DNA of 64,000 nt from Aphis gossypii (GCF_020184175.1 NC_065531.1:77036604-77100603); one strand, 5' to 3'. Counted from the first letter of the stretch, positions 11,850 to 23,892 are shown. Made by a program: numbers and translations. The notes: generated by a model not told the origin, from the sequence alone.

Positions 11850-12332
11850 GACCATCAGTCGGATTACAATCGTTTCGTTTGATTTGTCGCCGTGGAAGCG
11901 AAATGACTGACTCCGCTGCAACACACCTGCAACATTTTAATGAGAATAAATTATAAATTCTTATTAGCGGCACGTACGTGAAATATTGTGTACGCGTATA
12001 GTAGTTGTCCGGGTACGTTTATTGTAAATTCGTGACGTGCTCGTTTTCCGTAGACCGCCTGGACACGATTTGTCGTCAACAGTGCATCATTGTTATCGTA
12101 ATAATTATCATCAGAAGATTCAATGCCGCGAAAAATCGTCGAAAACGATCACGCATGCTGCAGCTGCACTCCAAAAACTATTTTTGTATGTTATTGCGTT
12201 TTAGCTATTTGATGAACGCTGACAAATCGTTAAATATACACTCCTCTAAAGGAAACAAAAAAAGTGTGTGTCTAAGAAGAGGCCGTAAAAAGTGTTCATC
12301 TATGTTTGATATAGTGGCTTGATGTGGAGAAA
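11850..12332 (+). promoter_or_regulatory. Possible promoter and 5' exon with donor at 12333
   Basis: An arthropod-type initiator word TCAGT occurs near 11858 in a CpG-containing block. At 12332/12333 stands a strong donor, GAGAAA|GTGAGT. Between them are small ATG frames. The frame at 12123-12212 encodes a 29-aa peptide with clustered cysteines (ACCSC). The frame at 12155-12322 starts MLQLHSKNYFCMLLRFSYLM. Either could begin a coding exon, or the block could be 5' untranslated. No family is recognised. Confidence 0.25.
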
Positions 12333-12725
12333 GTGAGTGTCCTTAAGCCAATGGCATATTTGAAACTTTAAAAACTTCGATTTTTTTTTTTTAAATGGCT
12401 GAGAGGATTTATTAGTTATAAAAGTTATTAATTTTAACATTTTGAAATTATAACGTCAATAATAATTTATTAGTAAGTAGGTACCAAAAGATATTTTTAT
12501 TCTAACCTTTAAAAAAGTAAATCAAAATTTATAATTCGTGTAATCAGTCTTCTGTAGTTCTGTTGTATAAATATTAATAATGTGTTATTAAATCTTGTAC
12601 AATATACGATTTTTTAACGGTAAGTAATAATAATTATCTTGAAAAGTATAAAGATTAAAAAATTATTTTATACCTTTACTCAACAAGTTATCTGGAATTT
12701 TTTTTTTATAATTATTTTTAAATTT
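12333..12725. other. AT-rich non-coding stretch
   Basis: It has poly-T runs at 12381-12393 and near 12700 and no supported frame. It would be intron if the 12332 donor is used. Confidence 0.5.
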
Positions 12726-12852
12726 CTACTTTGATTGCTTTTGAGTTGTGACATATTGTTGTAAATTAAACAAGTTTAGCCTCAACGAATTAATCAATGA
12801 ACTAAGCAATAAGTACAACACTGATGAAGATGTCTCGTCAGTCATTACTAGT
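12726..12852 (-). CDS. Candidate 3'-terminal exon, 41 codons
   Basis: A minus-strand acceptor (TTAATGTTCAG) is followed in phase 1 by LVMTDETSSSVLYLLLSSLI and then NSLRLNLFNLQQYVTTQKQSK before TAG. A helix-rich, leucine-spaced stretch precedes a lysine-rich end. An ATG at the third codon could also start a 39-aa peptide. The family is unknown. Confidence 0.22.
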
Positions 12853-12856
12853 CTGA

Positions 12857-14670
12857 ACATTAAATACAATATATTGTACCTAATTATTAAACTATAGAAA
12901 GTCGTTTGAAATTTGATGTTATATATAATATCGAAATTCTCAAAAAAATATTCCACTTTGATGTGTACAATTAAAAATATAAGTTACCATAAAAAAACTT
13001 GTAAGGAATTCGACTCATTAACAAATAAAAACGAACCAAATGGTAAAAATATAATTTTTTTAAAAAATGCTTCTTTTGTAACGAATTTAAATTATGTGAA
13101 AAAAAAACGATACCAATTTTCAAGATAATGAATGTTCACTGTTAAAATAATAATTTTATAAAAAAAAAAAAAATCGTCCTTTATTTAATTATCGAAATAA
13201 CAATATAATAAACGAACGTGGCTATTGAAATAAAATGTTATTTCTAGGTAAAAAAAAAAATGTATATAAATATAATTATTATATAGGTAGTAAAAATTAT
13301 TACCCATCACTATTATATTAATATTGTTATATAATTTAAAATTCTATAGGAACGTATATTTTTATACATATTGACACTGTAGTATCTATATAATTAATTA
13401 CATTATTGATGGCATCGTTTAAGCCGAATAGAAGATTTATTGAACAATTACGATTAGTTTTCCCATACCAAGAGTCATTGTTTTCATTTTTCTGCGACCG
13501 CATCATATTATTGTGTGTGTCTATCACTCTATCGAGTATTTATATATATATATATTATTTAATGTATAATAGTATAATGCATATATAATATTATACATTA
13601 CAGGTTACAGGTATAGTATAATAATTGAATGAGTAAATAAAAATATCGCATAAACGGTTCGAAGAATTTATTATTTATTTTTTATTTTTCCATCGATTTG
13701 GAATTATATTTTATATGATATAGTGATATAGGTACCTACTATCGTAGATAAGTTGACAGTTTGAATTCCTTTTCAAGTATAATACATTATCTGTGCACAT
13801 GTGTATATCGTTACAATACATATAGGTAGTCATTTTTCTGTACAAATGTATTAATGGATGTCTTAAACGTATGACTTGAATCAATAAAAGTTTTTACATT
13901 TACAAAATAATTACATGTTATTATGTTAGTACAATGTAGTACATATTAAGTTTATAATTTAGATTTACGGTATTTTTTTTTTTTAATTTCACACATACTA
14001 ATCTTAAATTTAAACACCAAAACGATTCGGAATCACTGATAAACATTTTATCTATCTATATATTTTAATTACGTGTAGTATTATTTAAAATAACATTTGA
14101 AAATTCTAAAGATCATTTTAGATAAAATTTGAATGGTGTATTAATGTGGAAATAATATATTATTTTACTATAAAAATATAAACTATTTAAATGCTAACGC
14201 ACTTTATCTAGTCTTTGCTAAGCTTAAACGATACTTTGCATAAATAACTTCCTGTTTTTAACTTTTGAACAATTTTAATTACACCGTAGAAAGATTATTT
14301 TTACACTTAATTTACATATTTTGTGAAAAATATAATTACGATTATAATATAATATTTAAACAATTATTTATAACACCACAAAAGGTAAGACTATAAATTG
14401 TATATAAAAGAAATAAAAAAAAAATAAGTCAAACATATTATGGATATTAAATTTTAAGTTTCAAACTTTGTAAACAAATTAAAAAGTTACAAACGCTATT
14501 GAAGTTTTATAATAAAATATAATGTAAAAACATAGTTTAAAATAATATACGTATATATAAATTTGATACTTAAATCAATTTATGAGGAATACAGTTTTAA
14601 GATGTAATCTGTTATCAAACGAAATATATAATTTGTACTCTAGTGTTAATTAAAACCTCTCGTTTAAATA
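12857..14670. other. AT-rich stretch, one ambiguous double-strand open block
   Basis: At 13336-13588 both strands are open. The plus strand reads MASFKPNRRFIEQLRLVFPY from the ATG at 13409. The minus strand reads MMRSQKNENNDSWYGKTNRN from about 13506. Neither has splice or promoter support. The remainder is AT-rich with A12 near 13159 and an (AT)n at 13543-13555. It holds one exact TAGGTACCTA at 13729-13738. Confidence 0.45.
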
Positions 14671-14925
14671 TTATAGTTCTTCTAAGGAAGGTTTTAAATA
14701 CAACATTATGTAAAAATATAAGTACCTGAATGAAGTTACTCTACATAAATTAATTTGTGATTGAACAAAAAAAAAAAAAACAATAAATGTATTACTTCGA
14801 CTAAAATCGATCAAAAAATACGAATTTATGATGACTGACGTGCGACGGTTGAAATGAAGAAAAAAATCATCATATAAATAATTGTGCGAAAATTGTATTT
14901 GGTTCCAGGTTACAAGGGAAAGCAT
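14671..14925 (-). CDS. Orphan 84-codon open frame
   Basis: From an ATG at 14925 the minus strand is open for 84 codons. It starts MLSLVTWNQIQFSHNYLYDD, continues through FFLHFNRRTSVIINSY and a phenylalanine run from a poly-A tract, and ends YLKPSLEEL. An acceptor (GATCGATTTTAG) near 14801 would make the last 43 codons an exon instead. It overlaps the plus-strand candidate at 14909-15094. No family is recognised. Confidence 0.18.
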   Translation of the reverse strand: MLSLVTWNQIQFSHNYLYDDFFLHFNRRTSVIINSYFLIDFSRSNTFIVFFFFVQSQINLCRVTSFRYLYFYIMLYLKPSLEEL

Positions 14926-15094
14926 AGCACCTTCAGCTGCCAATTGCAGCGGTGCCACTGGCTTTAAAGACTATATATTTTATTGTTTCTTTCAACGATG
15001 GATCGATTGTAGTGGATGCGTTAGCCGACCTGACTGGGCAGCTTTTGATGAACATTGCCACTGTAGCGAAAACTCAAATATCGTACTTAACTGA
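14909..15094 (+). CDS. Candidate cysteine-rich 3'-terminal exon
   Basis: The acceptor TTTGGTTCCAG is followed in phase 0 by 61 open codons and TGA. Cysteines are spaced C-x13-C-x7-C-x2-C-x12-C-x-C (motifs FYCFFQRWIDCSGC and DEHCHC), suggesting a disulphide-rich extracellular or metal-binding segment. Base composition is clearly less AT-rich than the flanks. A second plus frame is also open (14952-15158, PLALKTIYFIVSFNDGSIVV...), so the frame is uncertain. AATAAA occurs at 15256-15261. No known family is recognised. Confidence 0.28.
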   Translation, partial: VTRESIAPSAANCSGATGFKDYIFYCFFQRWIDCSGCVSRPDWAAFDEHCHCSENSNIVLN

Positions 15095-15255
15095 AGTTGA
15101 GATCACTTTGTGTGGAGACGTGAATGTAACGTATAAGTCCTTTCGAGACGGAGATTAATCGCCTGCTCGTGTCCTGAGAGCACATATTATAATGGGCGTT
15201 TAGAAATTGTACAAAAACGTCATTCTTGCTTTTACAGCCACGAATCGTATTCTTT

Positions 15256-15261
15256 AATAAA
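15256..15261 (+). terminator. AATAAA polyadenylation signal candidate
   Basis: An exact hexamer lies 162 bases past the stop of the plus-strand candidate exon ending at 15094. AATAAA is frequent by chance in AT-rich DNA, so the support comes from position only. Confidence 0.25.
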
Positions 15262-15273
15262 GTTGAAAATTAA

Positions 15274-17085
15274 TTAAAATTCATAAAATAATTGAACTTC
15301 TCCATGCATTTCTCCAGAAGTAGGTATATATATATTATATACATACCAGTGTTTGTATTACATTTTAATGTTGGTTTTTGTTGGTTTAGTGACTAATTGA
15401 ATTTAAATGTTTTATCATATCGTTTTTGAAATATATTGTCATTGTAGTTGTCTAAACAAACAAACAAACAAGTACCTTTACTGACAAAAATATAAAGAGA
15501 ATTAATTTATCAAAATAATCTTAACAGCCGTAAACAAATTAATTAAACAACATTTATGCAACTCTTGTTTTATTTATTCAAGTAATTTCGATTAATGAAT
15601 AATTCAATGTTTGCTTTATACACAAGTAAGTCTTCTAAATGTTCAACCATACAAAGAACTATTATTAATTGTCCATTTCCGCAACTTTGCACACCAAAAA
15701 ATCTTTGATGGTCGTTTCCTTATAAGACTTTATTACTACGCACAATTATAATATTGTAGATGGCAATAACTATTATCGTAAATTTTATTTTTAAGTCTAT
15801 TATAGTTTTTGTTTAAATAATTACTCTTTAAAAAATACTATTTTTTTAGTTTCTCATTGAAATAAAAATTTTATAAAATATATTAAAGTCTACATTATTG
15901 TTTTTCTCTGCCATTATAACAAATAATCAAAAGTATAAGAAATAATAATAAATACACATCATATGTAAGACACAGTTTTCGTTTAATTTTACAATATTGT
16001 TTTAATTTTTATTTATATCTTAACAAAGTACAATGTTACACTACGTGAAAGTTTATTACTTTAAATAATAAGACAAGTATTGTTAATGTTTTTTGAAAAT
16101 ATTTAAACTAAGATATTATTTTTTAAATCTTATAATTATGAATCAGACATACGACTGAATCATCGTGATATTTAAAAATATCAAGTTTTAAACAAATAAT
16201 AACAATAATAATAATAATTGTAATTATTATGTTAATATTAAAACTATAGCACAGTATTAATTTAAGCGATAAAATGTATTACAGTGTAATCAATTGGATA
16301 TAAATAATTATATTATTCATGTCAAAATATTTCCATGTGATTTTTATGTGAAATTCGTTATTTACAACCATATTATTCATTTTATCGAAATAGTTATTAT
16401 TCAATCGTTTTAACTATCTTTCTGTATAATACGAATCTACGTTAGTAGATTTGTCTATGTTTTATTATAAAATACATACATTTTACTGGACTGAGTCTTG
16501 AAATGGAAGTTCATCGATATTGGGTAAGACAGTTACTGTAATGTTCAACCTTTGTAAACTTTTACATCTAACATGCTACTGAATCGTTAACCAGAATAAA
16601 GCTCAAATACAATTTCAATTTCGGATCATCGAAACAACCGTGTTAACATCTTACAGTATAGATACCTACATTACGCTTCCTTTACAGACCATTGTATATA
16701 ATAGGTATTGAACATTATATTGTCTGCCGCGTACAACTATCGCATCACATGTCTCCGTTATTGTGTGTACACTGTACAACGAAACAAACCTAACCCAAAG
16801 GGATTGAACAATACCATTACGATCTATTGGCCACGCAAATAGGCATAATGTTTTAATGGTTTTTTACCACTACAAGTCAAACATTCACCTTTGGCTGAAT
16901 TTCGAGTACATATTCACTATAATAGTACAAACTCGATGTACAATATTATAATATTGTATTATTTCAGAATCCACTGATGATCATTTTTTTTTCAATATAA
17001 AGCTCTCATTATCTTTGTAGCTTATTATAAAAAACGTAATTTTAATCGACGATCTGAATTTTATGAGGGTTTTATCAGTACTGCA
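15274..17085. other. AT-rich non-coding stretch
   Basis: It contains (CAAA)n near 15453-15471 and TAA-rich runs. Several short acceptor-plus-open patterns (for example 15448 and 15238) are too short to call. I see no gene. Confidence 0.5.
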
Positions 17086-17256
17086 TATAATAATAATAAT
17101 AATAATAAAAAAGTAAATTAAAATAATTATTACACTCAGCCGGATGGGATTCTAACCAAAAACTCGTAAATGTAAGTTCAGACCAATAAATACAGTACGT
17201 GATTGGGTACTGAACGTATAGTTTTCAAGCAATGCTCTGTAGCCACCTAAATCTTA
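17086..17256 (-). mobile_element. tRNA-derived SINE-like element
   Basis: Read on the minus strand, the head GATTTAGGTGGCTACAGAGC resembles a tRNA 5' end with a pol III A box (TGGCTACAGAGC). Some 75 bp on lies GGTTAGAATCCCATCC, a B-box-like sequence. A unique segment and a (TTA)n tail (17086-17106 on plus) follow. This order is the hallmark of tRNA-derived SINEs. The wide box spacing and mutated B box suggest an old copy. No clear target duplication is visible. Confidence 0.5.
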
Positions 17257-17291
17257 GAGTGATTATAGTCGTTTATCGGTCGTTTCTAGTT

Positions 17292-17405
17292 TCAGGCTCC
17301 GAAAGACGCTCGTTTCTTCATTAATCGTTCCGATGTATCATCTCCGTAGTTCGAGAGACATGATATTATATTTATATTTCGAGCAACAATTTCAGCAACT
17401 TTTGT
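17292..17405 (-). CDS. Candidate 3'-terminal exon overlapping opposite-strand exon
   Basis: The minus-strand acceptor (CAATCGATTTCAG) leads in phase 0 to TKVAEIVARNINIISCLSNY and then GDDTSERLMKKRASFGA and TGA. The lysine-arginine cluster near the end looks like a prohormone-type basic site, but no peptide family is recognised. The plus strand over the same bases carries its own strong acceptor and open frame (17296-17349). Only one is likely to be real. Confidence 0.2.
   Translation of the reverse strand, partial: TKVAEIVARNINIISCLSNYGDDTSERLMKKRASFGA
17296..17349 (+). CDS. Candidate 3'-terminal exon, 17 codons
   Basis: A very good acceptor (CGTTTCTAGTTTCAG) is followed in phase 0 by APKDARFFINRSDVSSP and TAG. 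Short but well composed. It is antisense to the minus-strand candidate at 17292-17405. No family is recognised. Confidence 0.22.
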   Translation, partial: APKDARFFINRSDVSSP

Positions 17406-19160
17406 CTGAAATCGATTGTAATAAATATGTGGTTTTTTTAAAAATTTAATTATATACAAGTGTGTCTGACTTTTGAATTTTTCGAATAAAATTATAACAT
17501 AAATATGATTTGTTACTGTAACATTCATCATACGTGTGTTTTGGTGTATTTAAATAAATCATACGTTTTCATGAGATAACAAAGTACCTTTAAGAAAGTC
17601 AAAAAGTATCTAAATTATAAGCAAAGTTTTTCTTTATTTTATAAACAATATAAAGTTTTCTATAGATATCTTTCTTGGAACACTATGCAGTATATACCTA
17701 TTATGTGTATACTATGACATGTGTGACTTTCATATTTTTAAATAAATAAAATATAATGTATAAGTTTTTAAAGTTTATTATTCTAAGCAATATATTGTTT
17801 ACGAAACCAGAATAAAAAATATAAAAATTGTAGAAAGAGTTTCCGAGTAAAAAAAAAAAAAACAGATAACAAAACGTCAATTTGTTCATATTATATTCTT
17901 TAAAAAGTTTCTAATGCAATTAAAAATATATAGATAGCTATTCGATTAGAACGCACGTGTATTGAGTATTATAATATTTATATGTAGTCGGATGTCTGTT
18001 GACATTACAGCGATTCTGTAGTCAATCGTCTGTACAGAATTTTAAACACCGGCGCCACTCAAATTACGTGCGTGTATTTAAAATTGCAATATTATATTAT
18101 TTTATTTCTATAATAATAACAATATGTATATATATATATCATGGTTATTGCTAACTCGCGTGTTCAAGACTCGGATGAAATATATCTTATATCGTTGTGT
18201 ATTTCTTTAGTGCTTAGTAGTCCGAAGTAATGTCAATAGAATTAGCACACTAAACGGTAGGTATACAGCTGTGTGCATGTTATGTACACTGATAGACACT
18301 CGTTGTCTCGTTCCACATTATATACATTAACCGTCAATACAAGAATTAATTTTTAATAGACTCAGTAGTATATTACCGTATATGTACTTTAACAAAAAAT
18401 ATATTACTAAATTAAAAATAATAGAGCTCGTCGACATTCGTAAAAAATATTATAATTCCCACGTTTTACATAATATTGAACTACCTATACATTCAGATAA
18501 TATATAGAGTACATTCGCACTTGAAGTCACGCATGCGAGATTTCCAAATATTCTAAGGTATGTGTTCATTGAATTTCATTCATTTTTTAGAGAAATGCAT
18601 TCAATATATTTTTATTTTTTTCCATACACTTGGAGTGCATTCCAATTTTCGACGATTGTGTATGTGAATGCATTTTTTGCGCAAATAAGGAATCGTGGTG
18701 AACGCATTACTTTTTCACTTCAGAAATAGAAATGAACATGCATTACTTTTTAAAAAGAATTTTTCAAACGCTGCAGATATATAAAAATTATGGTATTCGA
18801 GTATAAGCGAAAAAATGTTCATATCTTGTTGGTATAAATCAAATAAATTCACTGTTTAAGTTGTATAATTATTATTCAAGAATAATTAGAAAAAAACGTG
18901 TAATATTTTACTAGTCGTTGGCACGGCGAACGACTGCGATACAGGACGTCAACACACAATTAGGTAAATATACGCGTTTTACACCACACGCTCGCGCGGA
19001 AAATGACATAGGTAAAGAAACGTAGGTATACAGGTATACCGTATACGTACGTACGTCGTCCGAGTAAAATATCGTTTTATTTGCCACAGCGTTCGCGACG
19101 CATATTATAGGTACCTACGCACATAATCTCGTAAAATAATACGTGTTTTTCCTTAAGAAT
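17406..19160. other. AT-rich DNA grading into a CpG-containing block
   Basis: AT-rich to about 18.9 kb with (TA)n at 18126-18138. From 18,900 to 19,140 CpG words increase (ACGCTCGCGCGG near 18988). A TAGGTACCTA lies at 19108-19117. No gene is supported. Confidence 0.45.
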
Positions 19161-19364
19161 TCAAAATATCGTCTTGTAAAAAAAGGAACATCGAAAATAA
19201 CCATAAAATGTAGTCGCACCGTGAGCACGCTGGCCGTGTCTACATATAATATTATTATGGTAGCCAAGCGATCGCGTGTTACCGACAATAATACAATAAT
19301 ACCTAATAATAATAATAATAATAATAATAGGCGACATTATTCCGTCTTGTCGGCAGTGCTCGTG
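19161..19364 (-). CDS. Candidate exon, 67 codons, contains (ATT)8-encoded Ile run
   Basis: The minus strand has an excellent acceptor: a long T-rich tract then CTATTCTACTGCAG. Phase 0 is open for 67 codons. The front reads HEHCRQDGIMSP, then eight isoleucines from the microsatellite at 19305-19328, then RYYCIIVGNTRSLGYHNN and onward to FFYKTIF and TGA. A donor (GTCG|GTAACA) inside could end a shorter exon. The microsatellite argues against strong protein constraint. No family is recognised. Confidence 0.25.
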   Translation of the reverse strand, partial: HEHCRQDGIMSPIIIIIIIIRYYCIIVGNTRSLGYHNNIICRHGQRAHGATTFYGYFRCSFFYKTIF

Positions 19365-19523
19365 CTGCAGTAGAATAGAAAAAAAAATAAATGTAATGTC
19401 GTATTAGGATTTATTAACGACGACGTAATGACAACGACAACGGTACGAACTACCGTAAAATATACTATATGTTTTATTTTTGTCGTATCCGGGGGAGCGA
19501 GAGAGAGGGAGACGTGAGGAATG

Positions 19524-19634
19524 TTAAAAAAAAAATGCATTGGCCTTGAAGGTCGGCTTTGATTTTTGACCACGACCGAGGATAATGAAAACCGCATACG
19601 AAATAATAAATAACGCCGTCGTCGTCGGGTGCAT
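19524..19634 (-). CDS. Small frame with signal-peptide-like start
   Basis: A 36-codon ATG frame reads MHPTTTALFIISYAVFIILG, with a hydrophobic core of about 13 residues after a short polar start. It continues RGQKSKPTFKANA and ends in phenylalanines from a poly-A tract. It could be a first coding exon or chance. It sits in a CpG-containing block. Confidence 0.13.
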   Translation of the reverse strand: MHPTTTALFIISYAVFIILGRGQKSKPTFKANAFFF

Positions 19635-19739
19635 TGTGCCGGGCGGCAGTACATCAGTTCGGCTTCCGATCACAACCGATGTACGAGATAATACGATTTT
19701 CGTATACCTGCGGCTGCAGTGTTCTGCACTGTCCAACAC

Positions 19740-20866
19740 AATGAAATAAACAATAAAATAATAATAACGTGCATAGGCATTATATTATTATCACTCCTGT
19801 CCGGAAGTAGGTTTGGCGCCAGCCCTGCAGATACGTCTGTAGTATTTTACGTTTTATAATTTTGGTTCATACGTCATATCGTTCCAAATCATCATCATAG
19901 TGCAATATTCAGTAATCAATTAGTCGAACGTTTTCCAAATAGATCACAACTCGATCGTAAATCATTAAATTGTTTTTGTTTTATTTTTATCACTCTGGTT
20001 ATAAAAGTAAATTTATATAAATATAATATACATGTATAACAATGATGAACATTAATTTATTGTTATATACTGTTATTAAATAGGTTAGTTATACATATAA
20101 TATAACTTATATATTATATTATTCTATATGTGAATCTTTTTTATAAATCTAATTTAAATAATTATTTTAACGATTAACTCTATTTTCCATATTATACTAA
20201 GATATTATTGGAAATTTCTACTATTTTTAACGTTGTAATTTTTTTAGATCTCAGTTCTTTTTTTCGAACAACAGTGTATATTTTTAATTTCATATAGCAA
20301 ACTAGAATATTAAATTCAAAATATATAATATTCAGTGTTTCTGCCACAACTGTTTATTTTTTATAAGAATCACCTTGTACAATATATGTTTACCATATAG
20401 GCGGACTATAGGAGGTGGATTCTTGTGTTTGGTCAATTACTTTTTCTGTGTAAAATTGAATTATGGCTTGTGCGCTATAATAGTATCAGAAAATTTGATT
20501 TAAATACAATGCAATGAATTAGAATATACATTAAGAATGAAGAAAAGTCTATTGCATATGTTTCGTAAACACGCATTTGTCTTGGCACATGATTTATCGA
20601 TGGGAAAATATTTAACGCACTGATGTCACCTTCGTAATCGAAAAGTCATTAGTATTTTACAAATCGACGTGGCTGTTTATTATAAAGGAAATTATTAGAG
20701 CTTATTAAGTCGTCATAATAATATTGACATTTATATGTAGGAATATACGTGTCATTTGTAAGTAATGAGCGTTTTCAAGGTAACTTAGATAACAGTTCAG
20801 ATAATATCAAAAACAATATAATAAATCTAAAAAAACATACCTATTATATGCTATCTTTTCATTCAG
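19740..20866. other. AT-rich non-coding stretch
   Basis: No supported gene. A frame after a TTTTTTTAG acceptor at 20248 (21 codons) was noted and judged too weak. The right edge is the acceptor of the candidate exon at 20867. Confidence 0.5.
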
Positions 20867-20938
20867 TCTGCGCCTTTGCCAGTTTTAATAAATCAAACAC
20901 AAAAAATTGGTTCATCTAAACCAGATTCAAAAATATAG
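20867..20938 (+). CDS. Candidate 3'-terminal exon, 23 codons
   Basis: A textbook acceptor (ATGCTATCTTTTCATTCAG) is followed in phase 0 by SAPLPVLINQTQKIGSSKPD, SKI and TAG at 20936-20938. Polar and proline-rich residues are unlike the Phe, Ile, Asn and Lys bias expected from random AT-rich DNA, which suggests a disordered protein C-terminus. No family is recognised and no upstream partner exon is identified. Confidence 0.3.
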   Translation, partial: SAPLPVLINQTQKIGSSKPDSKI

Positions 20939-23807
20939 CACATTAATATATTATATTATATTCATATAAAATTAAATAGTTATAATATTGAAATAATGCT
21001 GTCTAATATTATAACCTTAGTGTTAAGCTTACAACAAAAATCGCTAAGTGATGATTTTTTTTTACTTTTATATATTAATTTCTCAAAATACTATTTTATA
21101 GAGGCGGAATTGCTAATCATATTACATCATTATAATAAAAGTTGTACTTGAACCAACCGTAGTTATTACGTCCATACGAACAAGCACGTAAAATTAAATG
21201 CTGTTTTCGGCAGTAAAAATGTAGAAACCGCAAAAGTGACAATTCGGTTAATGTATATCTATAGTGCCTTTTAACCGAATGCCTGCTATGTAGGTACCTA
21301 CATAATATTACAAGACGATTATCTCGGGGCGCCGTCGAAACGAAATTCACTATTTATACAAACCTTCACAAATGCCGTCCATTACTAGGTCATGTTTGTT
21401 ATATAAAACAGACGCCCACCAGCATCTGTTCATAACGATTTCAATGACACGGGTACGGGTTATCGACAAATATAATATAAGGAGACTATTATAATACATA
21501 ATATAATATCTATACGATGATGTAGTTACACGGTGTCGGTGTGTTCATATACGATGACGTCAGATCAACGAGAATCTAAATACATACGAGTGTGTTCCAG
21601 ATGACCGGATCATAAAGCATTGGGTAGGTACACTGAGAAATTAAAAAGTCGTACTATTCTCCGAGTAGGTACGTTTGTACATTGAACATACATTTTAAAA
21701 GTAATAATTGGCAACGAAAACAGTTTACAAATATTTATACTGAATGTAATCGCTTAAATTATAATATCATGCAACATTTTTAACAGCGATGTTAGCCATA
21801 AATTATAATATTATAAAATATAATACTGCAGTTGTTAAAATATGACTGCTACTAATATTTATTAAAGCTGTTATAATTTTTTTAAAAAAAACTTTTTTAA
21901 AGATGAGAAAAACTCGTTGTTTGTATACAAATTATTATGACTGACTCTATAAGTATGAAAATAAATACGGTGATTAATTGATTACTCATACATAAGATGG
22001 AAATTAAAATCTATTACTATAGATTGAAGATGAACGCATCTGTAAATAATGAAAATATTTTTATTTGCCTACTTAAAACGATGATATAATAAATAAGTTT
22101 GTTTACTTCAATTAAACAAATTTCTTAAAGACGTAACACTTAAACGTCTATTTTTCGTATTGTATAAGTGTTTAATAAACATACATTTTAAGTATATTAC
22201 ATAATTATCTTGCCAATAGTAGAGTGTCGCTCAATGATACATTGATAAGTTTCATTATTAAACAAAAAAATGAAGCATTAATAATTAAATATTTAAATAA
22301 CAATAATATATTAATAATGAATGGTTGCAAAGTAAATTTTAAAATTCGAATGCGCAAGGTTTTAACAATTACTTCCGGTCATTGTAGAAATCTCACATTA
22401 GGAAGTCAAAAGATTTCTTAGAGATTCCGCCCGATGTTCGATGCGATATAAACCATTAAGTGGGTGATTTCCACGCATTCTCGCCATAATAACTATTATT
22501 ATAATTTATATTTTGTATTGGAACACAAACTTCAAATTGTGAGTTCATAAAACATAATATATTATAGAAAATTGTTTATAACAACTGAAATATTATAATG
22601 TGTAAATGTATTACATAATATATATGTATATCATATTATTTTAGTCTCTTTAAAAACTCTACGCATTATTAACATTTAACAGATCTTGCAGTTGTAGTAA
22701 AATTATTACTTTAGATTGTACAATTTACTACTGAACAGTTGTGTGTAGGTTAAAAAATTGTATATTCACTGGTGAGTATTATTCTAATTTACATCCCTTT
22801 TTCTCGGTTAATTCAATATATCAGTAAGAACGCAATTTCAATTCACACTACAACTCCTACTTCGCAGTCACAAAGAGATAATTTTTGCCTCAATATGCAA
22901 AATGGCTGCTGTTAATGTATTACAATTACGTATACAGTGTATCTCGCTGTTTTTGTCCTAATGATGGATTTTTTTTTTACTTATTAATGAATTAATTCTT
23001 ATTTATAATTTTTAAATAAGTAGGTATTATTATTATTTCGCAAATAGTCACACGTTTATTATTCGTTATTTTAAGTATATATATATAGTATATACTTAAA
23101 CTAAATATTAAAATTATATTCAAAAACTTTACATGATCGTAATCTGTAGTAAATATATTAAAATTCGAATAAGGAAATTCCGTTTAAACATTCAAAAGGT
23201 ATTTAAAGTAGATATAAATATATTTAACATTATGTAATAAACACAATAATATTCGCTAAGGACAAACACTGTGAGCTGTGAGGTACTTTGTATTGTATGA
23301 TCTTGAAAACACGAATTGTGTATAATATATTATTGTATTTTTGTCGATTTACGTTAGTAACGACCGATTGCATCATATTTCTGAAATCGCTAACGCCACA
23401 TATTTTGACTACACAAATTTTCAAATATAATTTAAAATATTACATACTCGTATACGACTTTACTTAAAGCAACCACTCGTATAGTCGTATCTCTAACAGA
23501 CGTCATTACCCGTTAAAAAAAGGTTTGAAAAAACTGATGGAACACTAAGAAAAACTAATATTAAAAAACCTATTGTCTTTAACATTTTTATTTGTTCCAT
23601 ATCCAATGTCAATACGACATACGGCCATCACACAATAATAAAAAATAAGTGCAGATAAACCCAAATATATATTATTATAAATTATACTATACTACAAATA
23701 ATAAATACATATATACCTATGATAAATTAAAAATATTTGATTATAGTATATCACAGCATTCCTAAAACACTGTGCTATAATACCAAAAGATAATAATTTT
23801 TATGTAG
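20939..23807. other. AT-rich stretch with minor open frames
   Basis: Open frames at 21117-21433 (minus) and 22224-22421 (plus) lack a supported start or splice sites. It has an inverted repeat TTAAGTATATA with TATATACTTAA at 23071-23099 and one TAGGTACCTA at 21291-21300. No gene is called. Confidence 0.45.
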
Positions 23808-23892
23808 CTTACTACTCATAATGATCAGTAACAAGCAACAGCCAGTAGGATGGTGGTCGATGGATACGAATCATGATTTACGAAAGGGAGAG
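23808..23892 (+). CDS. Weak candidate exon
   Basis: An acceptor (ATTTTTATGTAG) and a donor (GGGAGAG|GTAAAA) lie 85 bases apart. One frame is open, with an ATG at 23821 starting MISNKQQPVGWWSMDTNHDL then RKGE. It is G+C-richer than its flanks. The minus strand is open as well, so a repeat remnant is a fair alternative. Confidence 0.2.

Noticed and set aside
21350..21433. Minus-strand 27-aa ATG frame (MNRCWWASVLYNKHDLVMDG...)
   Set aside because: It looks protein-like but is very short, with no acceptor or promoter nearby.
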